From Chryseobacterium indologenes (GTDB lineage: Bacteria; Bacteroidota; Bacteroidia; Flavobacteriales; Weeksellaceae), in the NCBI GenBank assembly GCA_001013295.1, contig LAZY01000014.1, positions 42,550 to 106,549 of the forward strand: 64,000 nt of DNA, read 5' to 3'. The notes beneath the pieces were generated by a model. The model worked only from the letters and a program-made list of their open reading frames with translations, was not told where the DNA came from and did no database searches. Positions 43,015 to 51,670 of the stretch are shown one piece after another; positions within the stretch are counted from its first letter, which is position 1, and each line of letters begins with the position of its first letter. The translations under genes were made by a program, and so were the position numbers.

Positions 43015-43965
43015 ATGAACGACCATTATCTAAAAAAACTGGACCGGGTAACTGCTATCCTTACGCAATTACAATCTAAACCTGTAGTGCGGGCACAGGA
43101 TCTGGCAGAGAAATTTGATGTCAGCATAAGAACCATTTACCGGGATGTGAAAACCCTGGAAAATGCGGGTATTCCTATTGTGGGAGAAGCTGGAAACGGC
43201 TATTCTTTGATGGAAGGGTACAAGCTCCCGCCGATCATGTTTACCAAAGAAGAAGTATTGAGTTTCATTACTGCAGAAAAACTGATGCAGAAATTTTCTC
43301 ATCAGAGTTTAGGAAACCATTATCAAATGGCGATGGAGAAAGTACGTTCAGTATTGAGGCATTCAGATAAAAATCTGATCCATAATATTGAGAAACAGAT
43401 CGATGTTTTCAGTGTTCATGGTAATTCCGGAGATTCACTGAAAAATGTTATTCCCATTATTCTTGAAAGCATTGCAGAGAAAACCCAGCTGAGCATAGAA
43501 TACCAGACGGTAGACGGAAGGGTGACCAACAGAACCATTGAAGCAGTGGGAATTTTCTTTGAATTCAATTTTTGGTATATCATGGCCTATTGTATCCTGA
43601 GAAAAGACTTCAGGCAATTCAGAGTAGACAGAATTCAGCAGATTTCCAAAACACAGACTCCTTTTTTGCAGGAATATGGCCAGATCAATGACTATAGAAA
43701 ATCTCACGGGAATAAAGTGCAGGCTAAACTTTTGGTGGATAAAAAAGTCATGGCCCATCTTGTGAACTCAAAAAAATACTACGGACTCATTGAGGAAGTA
43801 GAAACAGACCAGGGGATGGAACTTACTTTTGAAACCGAATGGATCAGTGATGGATTTCCACGATGGCTGATCACTTTTGCAGATTACGCTACGGTTCTTG
43901 AGCCGGAAAGTCTCCGTATACGGCTGAACGAGCTCCTTGTAAAGATGACCGACAGGCACAGATAA
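43015..43965 (+). CDS. HTH-WYL transcriptional regulator (YafY family)
   Basis: 316 residues. The N-terminal winged helix (RAQDLAEKFDVSIRTIYRDVKTLENAGIP) binds DNA. The WYL domain follows at about residues 140-235 (WYIMAYCILRKDFRQFRVDRI keeps the WYL-like segment), then a C-terminal WCX domain (SDGFPRWLITFADYATVLEP). Divergent from the Crp/Fnr gene, and it may sense a small ligand or nucleic acid. Target genes are unknown; the neighbouring AhpD-like and DinB genes are candidates. Confidence 0.9.
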   Translation: MNDHYLKKLDRVTAILTQLQSKPVVRAQDLAEKFDVSIRTIYRDVKTLENAGIPIVGEAGNGYSLMEGYKLPPIMFTKEEVLSFITAEKLMQKFSHQSLGNHYQMAMEKVRSVLRHSDKNLIHNIEKQIDVFSVHGNSGDSLKNVIPIILESIAEKTQLSIEYQTVDGRVTNRTIEAVGIFFEFNFWYIMAYCILRKDFRQFRVDRIQQISKTQTPFLQEYGQINDYRKSHGNKVQAKLLVDKKVMAHLVNSKKYYGLIEEVETDQGMELTFETEWISDGFPRWLITFADYATVLEPESLRIRLNELLVKMTDRHR

Positions 43966-44035
43966 AAACCCCAACAGATAGTGTTGAGGTTATAGTGACT
44001 TTATTGAGGCAAATAGATGAAATGGTTGATTAATA

Positions 44036-44207
44036 AGAGCAAAATTGCAAAATCGTAAAAATGCAGATTGAGTGTAAAGGCTTTTTTAATGGGATTGATA
44101 GGAGTCTGCGGTTACATTGAGCTTACAAAAGAAGATTAATTATATTTTGTATTAGCAAACTACCTTGCTTTTTATCCTTTTTGCCTTTTTGCGATTCAGC
44201 ATTTTCA
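44036..44207. repeat. Purine-rich inverted repeat element, copy 2
   Basis: GCAAAATTGCAAAATCGTAAAAATGC at the left (44039 on) and its approximate complement in TTGCTTTTTATCC...TTTTTGCGATTCAGCATTTTC (to 44207) at the right. Same theme as 31864-32012. The space between has no gene. Confidence 0.4.
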
Positions 44208-44213
44208 CTTTAA

Positions 44214-44705
44214 TTAAAACCTCTCCCAGAAGAAAGGCGGTTCCATTCCTAAAGCTCTCAGATAAACATATCCCTGAGCACGGTGGTGAATCTCGTTGTC
44301 TACAAAATAGAGAATATTCTCATATACCGGGAATTCATATTGCCCGAATAGATTGAATGTTTCCTGAAAACGCTCTTCAGAGATCATATTAAAATAGTGG
44401 TTGATAACTTCAGTTTCCTCGTCCCATTTTTTTAAGATGTCTTCTTTTGTTTTGGGATTAAAACCTTCCTCAGTATAAGCTTCGGTGTTCCCTTCAACAA
44501 TTCCTTTTAAGGCCGTTCCGCCGATGCTGATCAGTTCGGTTGCCATTTTGGCAAAAGGTCTCATTCCTCCCACTGAGAATTCAAATAATTCCTTTTCAGG
44601 AAAAGCATCAATCACTCTTCTTGTCAGATTTCTGTGTCCCTGCCAGTCTTTTAATAATTGATCAGTAGTCATAAATTGTTTTGTAACTGTGGCTGTAGTT
44701 GTCAT
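44214..44705 (-). CDS. DinB family protein
   Basis: 163 residues from the ATG at 44705 (MTTTATVTKQFMTT); the longer reading to 44759 crosses the promoter. A four-helix DinB/YfiT-like fold: LLKDWQGHRNLTRRVIDAFP, GGMRPFAKMATELISIGG and NEIHHRAQGYVYLRALG. The metal-binding His set is only partly recognisable (HH in EIHHRAQ). DinB-type proteins bind divalent metals and may act as thiol-dependent transferases. Its own promoter on the minus strand. Confidence 0.85.
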   Translation of the reverse strand: MTTTATVTKQFMTTDQLLKDWQGHRNLTRRVIDAFPEKELFEFSVGGMRPFAKMATELISIGGTALKGIVEGNTEAYTEEGFNPKTKEDILKKWDEETEVINHYFNMISEERFQETFNLFGQYEFPVYENILYFVDNEIHHRAQGYVYLRALGMEPPFFWERF

Positions 44706-44734
44706 AATAGTATGGTTTTTGTTTATTGCTGATA

Positions 44735-44742
44735 CAAAGGTA
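44735..44742 (-). promoter_or_regulatory. -7 box of the DinB gene
   Basis: TACCTTTG on the minus strand, 29 bases before the start at 44705. Confidence 0.6.
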
Positions 44743-44878
44743 AGAGGCGGTGATGACAACAGTTTGTCAGCAGTGTTTTTGGAATTGAAAAAATATTTTT
44801 TTCTTTGCTAAAATATCCGGACCTACTTTTCCGTTAGAAGAAAGTATATTAATAAAAAGAAATTCACCAATAAGAATT

Positions 44879-45463
44879 ATGAAGAAGTATATTTTGCCTG
44901 TTATGACCACTTTTTTATTAGTATCATGCAATAAAATTGAAGAAAAAATAGATCAGACCGTTCAGGAAACTACCGAAAAGGTGCAGCAGAAAGCCCAGCA
45001 GGCGGTTGAAGAAACGGTAAAAAAAACAGTTAATGAATCTATCAACTCTTTAACAAATTCCCAGGACGCAAAATTTAACGAGGTTTTTCCTACTACAGGC
45101 AATAGTATTGTTACCGAAGAAAAGGGAAAGAAAATCAAAATTCCTGGAAGGCCAGAGGGATATATATTCAAATACAAAGCTGATATTGCTGTATTGCTTC
45201 CTTTTCTGGAAGGGCAGCCCACTCCGGATGAAAGCAAGTCTGAAAAAAAAGCCCGTAAGATCGACGGAAAAAGTATAGTAGACAAATTAAGTTTCATGTC
45301 CAAATTTCTTCCAGAAAATACTTTTGATACCAGCTTCCTGGAAGATATTAAGAATGATAAGAGTATTGAATATTATAAACTGAAGAGATTTCCAAACAGT
45401 AGTACAATCATCTACAACCCAAAAAATCAGGCCATCATACAGTACGTAGAGGTAAATAAATAA
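44879..45463 (+). CDS. Lipoprotein of unknown function with coiled-coil N-terminus
   Basis: 194 residues. Lipoprotein signal peptide with lipobox LLVSC (Cys at about residue 17). The mature N-terminus is a charged helical stretch (EEKIDQTVQETTEKVQQ, KAQQAVEETVKKTVNE), probably a coiled coil or a spacer from the membrane. The C-terminal part (FKYKADIAVLLPFLEGQPTP and IIYNPKNQAIIQYVEVNK) is a globular domain not recognised. A single gene with a strong terminator. Confidence 0.8.
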   Translation: MKKYILPVMTTFLLVSCNKIEEKIDQTVQETTEKVQQKAQQAVEETVKKTVNESINSLTNSQDAKFNEVFPTTGNSIVTEEKGKKIKIPGRPEGYIFKYKADIAVLLPFLEGQPTPDESKSEKKARKIDGKSIVDKLSFMSKFLPENTFDTSFLEDIKNDKSIEYYKLKRFPNSSTIIYNPKNQAIIQYVEVNK

Positions 45464-45470
45464 TTTGGAT

Positions 45471-45495
45471 ATGGCCGGTTTTCCGGCCATTTTTA
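45471..45495 (+). terminator. Terminator of the lipoprotein gene
   Basis: ATGGCCGG, loop TTTT, CCGGCCAT, then TTTTTAT: strong, eight bases after the stop. Confidence 0.9.
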
Positions 45496-45554
45496 TAGGT
45501 ATTTTGAGCTGGAATTGAAGAGCTTATTGTGGTATTTTTATCAAGGTGCGGTAA

Positions 45555-45717
45555 GACCACCCCGTCAAAAATTTTTTTGAATGTTTGTCCCCCCTCCGAA
45601 GAAAGGGAATATGGCCGTTTTAAATAGAATTTTGGTGAAAATCAGAGATTTTCAAGAAACTTATGTGTCCTTTTCAGGCAGTTAGTAGTCCCTTAAAATA
45701 ACTTAAGTGTTTCAAAA
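45555..45717 (+). repeat. Dispersed repeat family B, copy 1
   Basis: Starts GACCACCCCGTCAAAAATT and ends CTTAAGTGTTTCAAAA, with the block CAGGCAGTTAGTAGTCCCTT near its end. Matching elements lie at 52565-52728 (opposite strand) and 55545-55695. About 163 bases, no open frame. It fills the gap before the adenosyltransferase gene. Confidence 0.8.
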
Positions 45718-45797
45718 TTTTGTAGTTAAATCTATTCAGAGGTACATCATTCAGTATTTTACTTTTTACATTGTACAAAAAAAAGTATTTTAGTCGT

Positions 45798-46367
45798 ATG
45801 AAAATTTATACAAAAACAGGAGATAAAGGTCAAACGGCACTCTATGGCGGAACGAGAGTTTCCAAAGCCAGTGCCAGAGTAGACAGCTACGGAAATATAG
45901 ATGAGCTGAATTCATTCATCGGTATTGCAAAAAGCCATATTGAAGACGAAGAAGTTTTAAGACAACTGAAAAAAATACAGTTTGATCTGTTTACGGTAGG
46001 GTCAGAAGCAGCTACGCCCGTAGATAAATTAATGTTGGCGAACGGAAAATCACGTCTTCCGATCATTATTTCAGAAACTGAAATCGAAGAACTGGAGCAG
46101 TGGATGGATGCTTTTGACGAAAAATTAGAACCGTTGCAGTATTTCATTCTTCCCGGAGGCGGAAAACCTGCCACATTTTTACATGCAGCGAGAACCATTT
46201 GCCGAAGAGCAGAACGTTCGTTGGTATTTTTAAATGAGTCTGAAGAAGTACGCCCTGAATTGATTAAATATTTAAACAGATTATCAGATTATCTTTTTGT
46301 ATTGGCAAGATATATATCAAAACTGAATAACGAACCTGAAGAATATTGGAATCCGAACGAGAGATAA
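45798..46367 (+). CDS. Cob(I)alamin adenosyltransferase, PduO type
   Basis: 189 residues from the ATG at 45798 (MKIYTKTGDKGQTALYGG, the standard start). Transfers the adenosyl group of ATP to cobalamin. Conserved ATP-binding N-terminal TKTGDKGQT, RVDSYGNIDELNSFIG, and later AARTICRRAERSLV and YLNRLSDYLFVLAR. The length and order fit the PduO N-terminal family (trimeric enzyme). 14 bases before the thiamine pyrophosphokinase gene, so the two are co-transcribed. Confidence 0.93.
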   Translation: MKIYTKTGDKGQTALYGGTRVSKASARVDSYGNIDELNSFIGIAKSHIEDEEVLRQLKKIQFDLFTVGSEAATPVDKLMLANGKSRLPIIISETEIEELEQWMDAFDEKLEPLQYFILPGGGKPATFLHAARTICRRAERSLVFLNESEEVRPELIKYLNRLSDYLFVLARYISKLNNEPEEYWNPNER

Positions 46368-46381
46368 TGAAGAGAATTTAA

Positions 46382-47014
46382 ATGAACGTGAAAAAAGTAT
46401 TACTTTTCATCAATGGAGAAGCCCCGAAAACTTTTCCGAATCCGGATCACTATGATTTGATAGCCTGTACAGACGGTGCTTTTCATTATTTAAAAAGAAT
46501 GGGTTTTCCCCTTGATAAATTGGATTTTATTTCCGGAGATTTTGATTCTCATTCGGGATCGGATGAAAATATTTATCAGGAAAAATTTATCCATACGCCT
46601 GATCAGAATCATACCGATTTTTATAAAGCATTGGATATTATTATTGAAAGGGGAGGAAAGGATGTTGATGTATTGGGTGGAAGTGGAGGCGAACAGGATC
46701 ATTTTCTAGGAAATCTGACGGTTGCTTATGCTTTTAAAGATCAATTGGAAATCAAGTTTTATGATGAGTTTTCAACCTATTATTTCATTCCTAAAAACTT
46801 TGTGCTAAAAGGAATAAAAGATAAAATGGTTTCCCTATATCCGTTTCCTGCAGCTGAAAATATTACAATGAAAGGGCTGAATTGGCCTTTGGAGAATGGA
46901 AGTCTAAACATTACCTCAAGAATCGGAACCCGAAACTTTGCAGTTGAAGATGAGGTTTCCATTACTTATGAAAAAGGAGACCTGTTGATTTTTATCGGGA
47001 AAAATTATTTGTAA
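46382..47014 (+). CDS. thiN: Thiamine pyrophosphokinase
   Basis: 210 residues. Converts thiamine to thiamine diphosphate using ATP. LFINGEAPKTFPNPDHYDLIACTDGAFHYL, FISGDFDSHSG (conserved catalytic DFDS), DQNHTDFYKALDIIIERG, VLGGSGGEQDHFLGNL, then a C-terminal beta domain (FAVEDEVSITYEKGDLLIFIG). Length fits the family. Follows the adenosyltransferase gene. No TPP riboswitch is visible upstream. Confidence 0.92.
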   Translation: MNVKKVLLFINGEAPKTFPNPDHYDLIACTDGAFHYLKRMGFPLDKLDFISGDFDSHSGSDENIYQEKFIHTPDQNHTDFYKALDIIIERGGKDVDVLGGSGGEQDHFLGNLTVAYAFKDQLEIKFYDEFSTYYFIPKNFVLKGIKDKMVSLYPFPAAENITMKGLNWPLENGSLNITSRIGTRNFAVEDEVSITYEKGDLLIFIGKNYL

Positions 47015-47097
47015 TGTGAATTTAAACACTAGTTACACCAATAAATTTCACAACTGACACGGGGGTATTTTGTGAGAAACTAATTAGTCCGGTAATT

Positions 47098-47170
47098 CTA
47101 TCAATAGAAACGGGCTTTAGCCCGTTTAATAAAAATTAAATAAAACTCCATTGGCTTTAGCCAAAACCTA
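47098..47170. repeat. Dispersed repeat family C, copy 1 (GGGCTTTAGCCC)
   Basis: ATCAATAGAAACGGGCTTTAGCCCGTTT, an AT spacer AATAAAAATTAAATAAAACTCC, then TTGGCTTTAGCCAAAACC. It contains two nearly identical GGCTTTAGCC palindromes. Related copies at 49648-49712 and 53436-53473. Confidence 0.75.
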
Positions 47171-47182
47171 ATAAAATTTTAA

Positions 47183-47233
47183 ACCACAAAGGTTACAAAA
47201 GCTTATTTTAAAAACTTTTGTGTCTTTTGTGGT
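47183..47233. repeat. Imperfect inverted repeat before the phosphatase gene
   Basis: ACCACAAAGGTTACAAAAG and CTTTTGTGTCTTTTGTGGT are imperfect inverted copies (19 bases, about three mismatches) around an AT centre. Nothing else is seen between thiN and the phosphatase gene. Confidence 0.5.
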
Positions 47234-47247
47234 AAAACATAAACCTA

Positions 47248-48123
47248 TTGAATATATTAATAAAAATACCGGTTATCACTCTTTCATTATTCTGCATTTT
47301 CTCATGCAAAACACAGCATTTTGAAACTCCGGAATATGGAAAAAGTGAAACTGAGAAAGTGATCAGGATCAAAAAAGTTACCAATTTCCGAACAGTTGGA
47401 AGTATTAAAAATGCTGATGGAAGAACTTTAAAAGAAGGTAAGTTTTTCAGAAGTGCGCATCTTCATAAGCTTAAAAAGAAATCTTTTAATGATTTTGAAA
47501 AGCTTGGGATAAAGGAAATCATCGACCTTCGTAACTCAAAAGAAATAGCTCAGAAACCGGATCAGCTTCCTGATGGGATCATTTATAAGAAATATTCAGC
47601 TTTTGAAGATGAAGGAGATCAGCTTGCTCAGGCAAAAAAACTGGTTCTCAAAGGAAAAGTGAATGCTTCAGACGCCGATAAAAGAATGATCGACTTTTAT
47701 CGTGAATATGTGACTGAGAATCCGGAAACAATAAAGACGATCATTACAGAAATTCTGGAGTCTGATCATCCGATTCTTTACCATTGTACAGCAGGAAAAG
47801 ACAGAACGGGAATTACTACAGCTTTAATCCTTATCATATTGAAGTTTGATAAAGCAACCATCTATAATGAATACCTCTTATCCAACAACTTCAGAAAGCC
47901 TTTAGTAGAGAAGAGACTCAGGCTGGCCAATAGCTTACACTTCCTGTATCCGAAGATGGATTTGCAGGTTCTTGAAAAACTGAGTTGGGTAGAGAAAAGA
48001 TACCTTGATGCTGCTTTTGGGGAGATCGAAAAAAAATATGGTTCTACAGATGCTTATATTCAACAGGTATTAGGCATTTCTGAGGCTAAAAGAGAGGAAT
48101 ATATTCAAAAGTTTACCTACTGA
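47248..48123 (+). CDS. Tyrosine/lipid phosphatase-like lipoprotein
   Basis: 291 residues. Starts with TTG at 47248 (no ATG nearby that keeps the lipoprotein signal). Signal with lipobox IFSC (Cys at about residue 20), so it is probably anchored in a periplasmic membrane face. FRTVGSIKNADGRTLKEGKFFRSAHLHKL, IKEIIDLRNSKEIAQKPD, and the catalytic P-loop HCTAGKDRTGITTALI (Cys-x5-Arg) are those of the protein-tyrosine phosphatase/inositol phosphatase superfamily. Substrate unknown. Confidence 0.85.
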   Translation: MNILIKIPVITLSLFCIFSCKTQHFETPEYGKSETEKVIRIKKVTNFRTVGSIKNADGRTLKEGKFFRSAHLHKLKKKSFNDFEKLGIKEIIDLRNSKEIAQKPDQLPDGIIYKKYSAFEDEGDQLAQAKKLVLKGKVNASDADKRMIDFYREYVTENPETIKTIITEILESDHPILYHCTAGKDRTGITTALILIILKFDKATIYNEYLLSNNFRKPLVEKRLRLANSLHFLYPKMDLQVLEKLSWVEKRYLDAAFGEIEKKYGSTDAYIQQVLGISEAKREEYIQKFTY

Positions 48124-48245
48124 TTATCAGGTGTAAATTTTTATAAAATAGAATATTGAGGGTTTATTTAAAATTATGATAATTTTAACATCTAAAAATC
48201 AAACTTTTTTAGCAATTTTGCATTTCTTAATTCACTTGTTTAGAA

Positions 48246-49640
48246 ATGAAAATAAAGTACTCGGAACTTATTGATCAGACATTATATTTTCCTACTGAGG
48301 AGTTTAATGTTTCTGAGAACAATTTGTTGTTTCACGACGTTCCCTTAATGGACGTAGTTGAACAATTTGGCACTCCGCTAAAGATTAGCTATCTGCCGAG
48401 AATTTCTCAAAATATTCAGAAAGCGAAAAGCTGGTTTAAAGAAGCTTTTGAAAAAACTGAATACAAAAAGAGTTATACCTACTGTTACTGTACAAAATCC
48501 AGTCATTTCAATTTCGTATTGGAAGAAGCGTTGAAAAATGATATTTCAATAGAAACATCTTCTGCTTATGACATGGATATTGTAAAGTCTCTTTATGAAA
48601 AGGAGAAAGTGGATAAAAATATTGAAGTGATCTGTAACGGATTCAAAACAGATGATTATCTGACAAAGATTTCAGATATGATCAATAACGGTTTTGAAAA
48701 CATTACTCCGATTCTGGATAACTACCGTGAGCTGGATAAACTTACAGAAAGCATCGATTCTACGTTCAATATCGGAATCAGAATTGCTTCCGAAGAAGAA
48801 CCGAAATTCGAATTTTATACCTCAAGACTGGGTATCGGATATAAAGACATTATTCCTTATTACAGCCAGAAGATCGCAGAACACCCGAATGCAAGATTGA
48901 AAATGCTTCACTTCTTCATCAATACAGGGATTAAAGATACTTCTTACTACTGGAATGAATTGTACAAATGTCTTCGTGTGTATGCGCGTTTGAAGAAAAT
49001 TGCTCCTGAAGTAGATTCATTGAATATCGGAGGTGGTTTCCCAATCAAAACATCATTGAACTTTGATTATGATTACCAGTATATGGTAGAGGAAATCGTT
49101 TCTCAGATCAAAAAATTCTGTGAAGAGGAAGGAGTAGAAGAACCAAACATCTATACTGAATTCGGAAGTTTTACGGTAGGAGAAAGTGGGGCTAACCTTT
49201 ACAAAATCATTTCTCAGAAACGTCAGAACGACAGAGAAAAGTGGAATATGATCGACTCTTCTTTCATGACGACACTTCCTGATACCTGGGCGATTTCAAG
49301 ACACTTTATTATGCTTCCGCTTAACCGTTGGGAAGATACATATGAAAGAGTATTCTTAGGTGGACTGACTTGTGATTCCGATGATTATTATAACTCAGAG
49401 CAACATACAAACGCCATTTATTTACCTGTTTTCAGCGATACCAAGCCTTTGTATATCGGATTCTTCCATACAGGAGCTTATCAGGAAACAATCGGAGGTT
49501 ATGGGGGAGTTCACCACTGTCTGATGCCTCAACCGAGACACGTCCTGATCCAGAAAGACGAAAACGGCGAACTGCAGTACGAGATTTTCCGTGAAAAACA
49601 GGAACCGGAAGATGTATTGAGACTTCTTGGTTACAAATAA
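48246..49640 (+). CDS. speA: Arginine decarboxylase (biosynthetic, PLP fold III)
   Basis: 464 residues, shorter than the proteobacterial SpeA and typical of the Bacteroidetes form. Makes agmatine from arginine. PLP-binding Lys in TYCYCTKSSHF (about residue 80), the glycine loop of the phosphate site DSLNIGGGFPI, and ANLYKIISQK; LGGLTCDSDD carries the conserved Cys and Asp. Agmatinase is encoded 1.1 kb downstream, so putrescine can be made from arginine. A bidirectional terminator lies downstream. Confidence 0.9.
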   Translation: MKIKYSELIDQTLYFPTEEFNVSENNLLFHDVPLMDVVEQFGTPLKISYLPRISQNIQKAKSWFKEAFEKTEYKKSYTYCYCTKSSHFNFVLEEALKNDISIETSSAYDMDIVKSLYEKEKVDKNIEVICNGFKTDDYLTKISDMINNGFENITPILDNYRELDKLTESIDSTFNIGIRIASEEEPKFEFYTSRLGIGYKDIIPYYSQKIAEHPNARLKMLHFFINTGIKDTSYYWNELYKCLRVYARLKKIAPEVDSLNIGGGFPIKTSLNFDYDYQYMVEEIVSQIKKFCEEEGVEEPNIYTEFGSFTVGESGANLYKIISQKRQNDREKWNMIDSSFMTTLPDTWAISRHFIMLPLNRWEDTYERVFLGGLTCDSDDYYNSEQHTNAIYLPVFSDTKPLYIGFFHTGAYQETIGGYGGVHHCLMPQPRHVLIQKDENGELQYEIFREKQEPEDVLRLLGYK

Positions 49641-49647
49641 TCCTGTG

Positions 49648-49712
49648 ATCAGTAGAAACGAATTCACGTTTCCTAAAAATTAAATAAAATCCCTTGGCTT
49701 TAGCCAAAACTG
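49648..49712. repeat. Dispersed repeat family C, copy 2
   Basis: TGATCAGTAGAAACG, AATTCACGTTTC, TAAAAATTAAATAAAATCCC, TTGGCTTTAGCCAAAAC: same order as at 47098-47170, the first palindrome decayed. Confidence 0.7.
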
Positions 49713-49722
49713 ATACAAAACG

Positions 49723-49750
49723 AAAGCTCTCAGATTCTGAGAGCTTTTTC
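49723..49750. terminator. Bidirectional terminator between speA and HAD gene
   Basis: AAAGCTCTCAG, loop ATT, CTGAGAGCTTT, followed by TTC. The two genes converge. Confidence 0.88.
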
Positions 49751-49753
49751 TAT

Positions 49754-50413
49754 TTAAAAATATTTTGAAATCTTATCCAGTTCAAGGTCTTCATAATCAG
49801 AAACCACTGTGTCAGCTAGTGTATAGTCCTGATTTTTTGAATGCGGACTTCTGTAAGCGGCACAGAATATCTTCGCTCTGTGGGCAGCCAGAATTCCATT
49901 TGTAGAGTCTTCAATCACCATGCAGTTCTCAACAGGTTCGCCAGCCATTTCAGCAGCCAACAAGAAGACTTCTGGATGAGGTTTTGATTCCTTTAAATCT
50001 GCACCACTGATCTTTCCGCTGAAATACTTCTCAAGCCCGAATTTTTCAAAAACCATATTGATGGTGATCATAGTGGCAGAAGAAGCCAATATTAGTTCGA
50101 TGCCGTTTTCATGATAATGCTGGATCAGGTTTCTTACACCGGGAATCAGGTCAAATTCATCATCATTGTAAAAATAATCTTTGAAGTGAGATCTTTTGAT
50201 GCCTGCAATAGATTCGTAAGTCTGATCTAAGTTAAACTCCTTGATCAAAGTTTCAGAAACCCTTTTGGTAGAAGCTCCCGTGAAAGAGGTGTATAGATCT
50301 TCGGAAACTGCAATTTCCAATTCATCGAACGTTTTGAAATAAGCTTTTCTATGTAATGGTTCTGTGTCTACAATTACCCCATCCATATCGAAAAGAACAG
50401 CTTTTAAAGACAT
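49754..50413 (-). CDS. HAD-family phosphatase (beta-phosphoglucomutase-like)
   Basis: 219 residues from the ATG at 50413 (MSLKAVLFDMDGVIVDTEPLHRKAYF); the longer frame crosses into the promoter. HAD motif I DMDGVIVDTEP, motif II ILASSA (Ser), motif III Lys in SGADLKESKPHPEVF, and motif IV VIEDSTNGILAAHRA. The cap domain is of the C1 type. A sugar or organic phosphate is the likely substrate. Single gene, minus strand. Confidence 0.9.
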   Translation of the reverse strand: MSLKAVLFDMDGVIVDTEPLHRKAYFKTFDELEIAVSEDLYTSFTGASTKRVSETLIKEFNLDQTYESIAGIKRSHFKDYFYNDDEFDLIPGVRNLIQHYHENGIELILASSATMITINMVFEKFGLEKYFSGKISGADLKESKPHPEVFLLAAEMAGEPVENCMVIEDSTNGILAAHRAKIFCAAYRSPHSKNQDYTLADTVVSDYEDLELDKISKYF

Positions 50414-50427
50414 ATTTAAGTTTTTCA

Positions 50428-50435
50428 CAAAAATA
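50428..50435 (-). promoter_or_regulatory. Possible -7 box of the HAD gene
   Basis: TATTTTTG on the minus strand, 14 bases before the start. Confidence 0.45.
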
Positions 50436-50467
50436 GGAAATTGAGTTGAAAGGAGAAAGTTCAACGA

Positions 50468-50616
50468 GGCAGGAAGTCTGAAGAGGGAAGCAGGAAGTTA
50501 TTCTAGGATAAATTTCAATATATCAATGATAAATAGATTGAAGGTATTTGTTAAATTGAACTCAAATGATTCTTTAAACATTCATTACTTCCTTCTTCCA
50601 GCCTCCAGCTTCCTGG
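50468..50616. repeat. Dispersed repeat family A, copy 3
   Basis: Left arm GGCAGGAAGTCTGAAGAGG...CAGGAAGTTATT, right arm ATTACTTCCTTCTTCCAGCC with CTCCAGCTTCC. Same ends as copies 1 and 2 with a longer AT-rich centre. Fills the gap between the HAD and agmatinase genes. Confidence 0.65.
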
Positions 50617-50685
50617 CAAATATTAAAGGATAATTATCATCTACAAACTCTCCAAGCTCTTACGCTCCAACTCACAAACTCTTCG

Positions 50686-50694
50686 TATCTTTGC
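50686..50694 (+). promoter_or_regulatory. -7 box of speB
   Basis: TATCTTTGC, 49 bases before the ATG at 50744. Confidence 0.7.
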
Positions 50695-50743
50695 AGAATC
50701 ATTTAAACTTTCAATCATTTAATTTTTTAATTAATAATTATAT

Positions 50744-51601
50744 ATGAAAACATACGCTGGAATTCCTGAAGAAAACGCAACGTTGGAGAATTCAAAAGTA
50801 ATGTTGGTAACGGTTCCTTACGATGGAACTTCAACATGGGGGAAAGGAGCTGATAAAGGTCCTGAATTATTCCTAGACGCTTCTGAAAATATGGAGCTTT
50901 ATGACATTGAAACTCAAACTGAACCTTACCTTCAAGGGGTGTACCTGGCTGGAGAAGTTTCTGAAAACTCTTCTCCTGAAGCGATGACGGAAGCTGTTTA
51001 TCAGAAAACAAAAGAGCTTTTGAACAATGAAGGAAAAGTATTCACGCTATTCGGTGGAGAGCACTCTGTTTCTATTGGTTCTATCCGTGCAGTAGGAGAA
51101 AAATTTGAAAACCTTACAGTTCTTCAATTAGATGCTCACACAGATTTACGTCCAGAGTTCCACGGTTCTACTTCTAACCACGCTTGTGCTGTGTTTGAAG
51201 CTAACCAGAAACATAACTTAGTTCAGGTGGGAATCCGTTCTATGGATGCTGAAGAAGCTCAGTATCTGCCGGAAGGTAGAGTATTCTTTGCTCACGAAAT
51301 CGCTAACAACGAAAACTGGGTGAATGATGTATTGGAAAAAGTTTCAGGGAACGTATATATTACGATTGACCTTGATGCTTTCGACCCTTCTATCGCTCCT
51401 TCTACAGGAACTCCTGAACCGGGTGGACTACAGTGGTATCCAACATTGGAACTATTGAGAAAAGTATTCGAAAAATGTAACGTAGTCGCATTTGATATTG
51501 TAGAATTGATGGATTCTCCAATGGCTAAGCCAACCGCTTTCCTTGCAGCTAAGTTATATTATAAAATGCTTGCTTATAACGATATTTATAACAACAACTA
51601 A
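50744..51601 (+). CDS. speB: Agmatinase
   Basis: 285 residues. Manganese ureohydrolase that splits agmatine to putrescine and urea. Metal motifs: LFGGEHSVSIGS, LQLDAHTDLRPEFHG and TIDLDAFDPSIAPSTGTPEPGG. Together with speA it gives a complete putrescine route. Formiminoglutamase is a family alternative, but the neighbouring decarboxylase supports agmatinase. Confidence 0.92.
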   Translation: MKTYAGIPEENATLENSKVMLVTVPYDGTSTWGKGADKGPELFLDASENMELYDIETQTEPYLQGVYLAGEVSENSSPEAMTEAVYQKTKELLNNEGKVFTLFGGEHSVSIGSIRAVGEKFENLTVLQLDAHTDLRPEFHGSTSNHACAVFEANQKHNLVQVGIRSMDAEEAQYLPEGRVFFAHEIANNENWVNDVLEKVSGNVYITIDLDAFDPSIAPSTGTPEPGGLQWYPTLELLRKVFEKCNVVAFDIVELMDSPMAKPTAFLAAKLYYKMLAYNDIYNNN

Positions 51602-51670
51602 TATTCCGCAAGAATCGGATTTTTTCTGCCGTATATTCTTTGGAAATTTGTGAGGTAAAAACAAAGTAAA

